Origin: Tridacna crocea
Taxonomy: Eukaryota > Mollusca > Bivalvia > Cardiida > Cardiidae
Length of the DNA: 64,000 bases
Reading direction: 5' to 3'
NCBI GenBank assembly: GCA_943736015.1
Contig: OX031062.1
Coordinates: 32,585,462-32,649,461 of the forward strand
This document shows positions 61,933-64,000 of the stretch, piece by piece. Numbering within the stretch: the stretch's first letter is position 1; every line of letters begins with the position of its first letter. The notes beneath the pieces are model-generated. The model did no database searches, was not told where the DNA came from, and was given only the letters and a program-made list of their open reading frames with translations. A program made the position numbers and the translations under genes.

Positions 61933-62126
61933 TTAACACTTTCCCAAACAAGCCCAGGTTTTTATGTGTCTGCAGTCAAAGTCTTGTAACGAGCTATTTC
62001 TCCTTTCCTCACAGTGTTTTCTACCCTTTTTAAGAATTTTCTGCAATTTTCTCCAAATATAAATTTGTTGTCTTCAAACTCTTTCAGTTTGGAAGGGTCC
62101 AAAATTCGTTGTTTGGGAAATGGTTA
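61933..62126 (-). mobile_element. TTAA MITE, C-type, left arm deleted
   Basis: TTAA-CACTTTCCC ... GGGAAATGG-TTAA. AAGTCTTG joins TAACGAGCTATTTCTCC at the palindrome centre. Confidence 0.83.
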
Positions 62127-62225
62127 AGAAGACAAGCTGTTTAGCCATGTGTTAGAGTCAAATGATTTATGAAATATAGGGGGATAAACAGATAATTTGT
62201 TGAATTTTGTTTGACTAAATAGCCT

Positions 62226-62448
62226 TTAATTTTTTACAACACCACCCAGAGTTAAGCGACCCAGAGGAAGGAGCTGTTTGAAAACATTGTGGGAAAAAGT
62301 TGCTGGTAACCAGCACTTTCTCCTTTTCCCAATATATTTTCTACCCTATCAAAGGCAGGATTTATCGTACAAGTCTTTTTCAAGTTTGTTGTCTGCAGAT
62401 GCTTTCAATTGGGACAAGGTGACATTTTTGTTGTTTGGAAAGAGTTAA
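62226..62448 (-). mobile_element. TTAA MITE, A-type, part of left arm lost
   Basis: TTAA at both ends. GTGGGAAAAAG joins TTGCTGGTAACCAGC, missing ~10 bp of the arm. Confidence 0.8.
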
Positions 62449-62716
62449 ATCCAAGTATGTAGAAGTGTACTTCGACTGAAAATGTCTTTATCATTGTTTT
62501 ATGCTTCTAAGGTCAGTGGCTGAGAAGAATTTGGTTGATATTAGACCACATGAGAAATATTGTAGTGAAGTTGCTTGCTTCAAACTGATTAAGTACCGGT
62601 AGGCTTGGGAATAGAACTAGATCATAGTGAGAAATTAGCATATTTTTGTGATAGCATCATATTTACTTACAGGAGTAATCATTCCAATATTTTGACAGAG
62701 GTAGGTTTGTTACATG

Positions 62717-62946
62717 TTAACCCTTTACCCTACAAGGCATTTCTCTGTTATCTCTAATTGACCCCGAAATAACAACAAGGATGATGCCATTTCTAATATA
62801 TATATGACACCTTTTGATAGCATAGAAAATATTGTGACAAAAGGTGAAATTGCTCATCAAGAGCAATTTCACCTTTTGCCACAATGTTTTCCAAAGGCTC
62901 CTACAATCAATACATAGAAAGGAGTATCTATGGAGTAAAGGGTTAA
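62717..62946 (+). mobile_element. TTAA MITE, B-type
   Basis: TTAA-CCCTTTACCC ... GAGTAAAGGG-TTAA. Arms GTGACAAAAGGTGAAATTGC / mirror with GCCAC, tip GCTCATCAAGAGC. Confidence 0.9.
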
Positions 62947-63186
62947 ATTTTGGCTTGAAGAAAAAGTATTCCTCAGTATATTTTAGCAGACATTTTAGTT
63001 GCATAGCATTGTTCAGTAATTGTACAGTTGCTAAAAATAGTACAACTGAGTCATGCTCTGTGAAAATGGGGTTAGATGGATCTTCAAAGGAAAAAATAAT
63101 ATGAAGATTCCACCATGAATGTCTCATTGCATGCCAAGTGTAAATTTGAAAGAACTCTATGTTGAGTCTTGTATGCTTATAAAATC

Positions 63187-63392
63187 TTAACCCTGTACTA
63201 AACAAAATTTTAGACTGGGCCAAATTGAAAACATTTGCAGATGACAAAATCAACCCAACTCAAAATTTTAAATTTGTTCTAGGAGGGTAGAAAACATAGT
63301 GGAAAAAGGAGAAAATGCTGGTTACCATGATGTTTTTAAAAGACTTCTTTTTCAGGGTCGTAAAAACCAGGGATTGTTTGGGAAAGGGTTAA
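63187..63392 (+). mobile_element. TTAA MITE, right arm deleted
   Basis: TTAA-CCCTGTACT ... GGGAAAGGG-TTAA. CTGGTTACCA joins TGATGTTTTTAAAAG just past the centre. Confidence 0.85.
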
Positions 63393-63559
63393 GCTTGTAT
63401 TGTTTTGTACTTTAATAATATACCATGCTATGTTTAATCTAATACCTTATATTTGTACATTGTGGGGTCAGGGGCTGGAGTTTGAAGGTCTTGGCTGAAT
63501 TCAACAAAAAAATTTAAATGCAAACCCAGTTCTAAATTCCAAGACTAGACAATCTGCTG

Positions 63560-63624
63560 TGCTGAGACAGAAAGTCTCTGCCAATCAGATGGCCAGAAAT
63601 AAAATTTGAGATAAGAATCATATT
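63560..63624. repeat. GCCAATCAGATGGCC fold-back remnant
   Basis: Related to 24335-24420 (GCTGAGACAG...GCCAATCAGATGGC). Confidence 0.35.
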
Positions 63625-63853
63625 TACACTTTACCAAACAAGTCCAGGTTTTTATGACCATGAGAAAGAAGCCTTTTTAAAAAAAGAAATGTGGGAAAAA
63701 GGAGAAAATGCTGGTAAATTAGCATTTTCTCTTTTTCCCACAATGTTTTCTACCCTGTCACCACAGAATCCACGATTTGAGTCACCTTAAATTTGTTTCC
63801 TGCAAATGTTGTCATTTTAGACAGGTCTAAAATTTTGTCCTTTGGTAAAGAGA
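63625..63853 (-). mobile_element. TTAA MITE, A-type
   Basis: CACTTTACC ... GGTAAAGAGAT. Hairpin with tip GCTGGTAAATTAGC. Confidence 0.8.
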
Positions 63854-64000
63854 TCAGAATGCGAGTGAATATGACATGATGTTGGAAACTTTTGAAATCA
63901 TGATCTTAGATGCTGCTTAGGACCACCAACTTCTTCATTTGTGATCATGTTTTCTTTTGTCTCTAGCATTTACTGTTTTATTTGTTCTTGACCTCAAAAT

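Noticed and set aside
62717..63253. 178-codon minus-strand ORF
   Set aside because: Spans a B-type MITE and part of the next copy; no recognisable protein family.
54..63853. CRISPR-like array from the regularly recurring palindromes
   Set aside because: Repeats are whole transposable elements with TTAA ends, irregular spacing and both orientations, in a eukaryotic genome.

Overview
The window is animal nuclear DNA. It is AT-rich, has short exons separated by kilobase introns, an intron-containing tRNA gene, and a very dense load of small inverted-repeat elements. The protein sequences and the style of the repeats (fold-back elements, tRNA-derived SINEs, TGACCTTGACC-type tandem repeats) suggest a bivalve mollusc or a close relative. 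The organism call is inference from memory of such genomes, not a search result.

Three protein-coding genes can be assembled exon by exon, with every splice phase closing. (1) Minus strand, 17389 down to 1067 and off the left edge: a secreted subtilisin/kexin-type proprotein convertase with signal peptide, prodomain and a catalytic domain carrying Asp158, His195, Asn297 and Ser368; nine coding exons are present and the C-terminal P domain lies outside. (2) Plus strand, 25821-38661: an 894-residue protein with about 18 C2H2 zinc fingers and a 315-residue Gln/Thr/Val/Glu-rich tail, five coding exons, with a probable 5' UTR exon near 24.7-24.8 kb. (3) Plus strand, 49405-58892: ARPC4, the 20 kDa subunit of the Arp2/3 actin-nucleating complex, five exons, predicted 168 residues. 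A tRNA-Tyr(GTA) gene with a 16-nt intron sits head-to-head with ARPC4, about 130 bp from its start codon. The three genes have no evident joint pathway; they are ordinary neighbours.

The dominant content is one family of roughly 85-90 non-autonomous DNA elements (full length about 210-250 bp), nearly one per 700 bp and filling about a quarter to a third of the window. Ends read TTAA-CCCTTTACC / GGTAAAGGG-TTAA (also CTCTTTACC), which fits a piggyBac-like MITE. In the middle is a long palindrome of up to 33 bp per arm around one unpaired central base. That base is A, C, G or T in different copies while the arms stay conserved. Three subfamilies (A, B and C) differ in the arms by paired, compensated changes. 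Many copies are broken exactly at the palindrome centre, have lost the hairpin, or have duplicated its tip. In the entries, plus orientation means the GCAGACGACAAAAT arm comes first.

Other mobile DNA includes a 1.2-kb element with 8-bp target duplications and an iterated ACCGAAATAC motif (28223-29430), a 706-bp CAGGG-ended element with a TATA box and short ORF inserted into a MITE (34032-34737), a 1.1-kb element with ~115-bp terminal repeats that contains a second TIR pair (50608-51684), two copies of a ~960-bp TIR element (11682-12652 and 44996-45950), several smaller fold-backs, tRNA-derived SINEs (one tandemly duplicated) and a LINE-like tail. Coordinates of repeats were read by eye and may be off by several bases; coding exon boundaries were checked by codon count.
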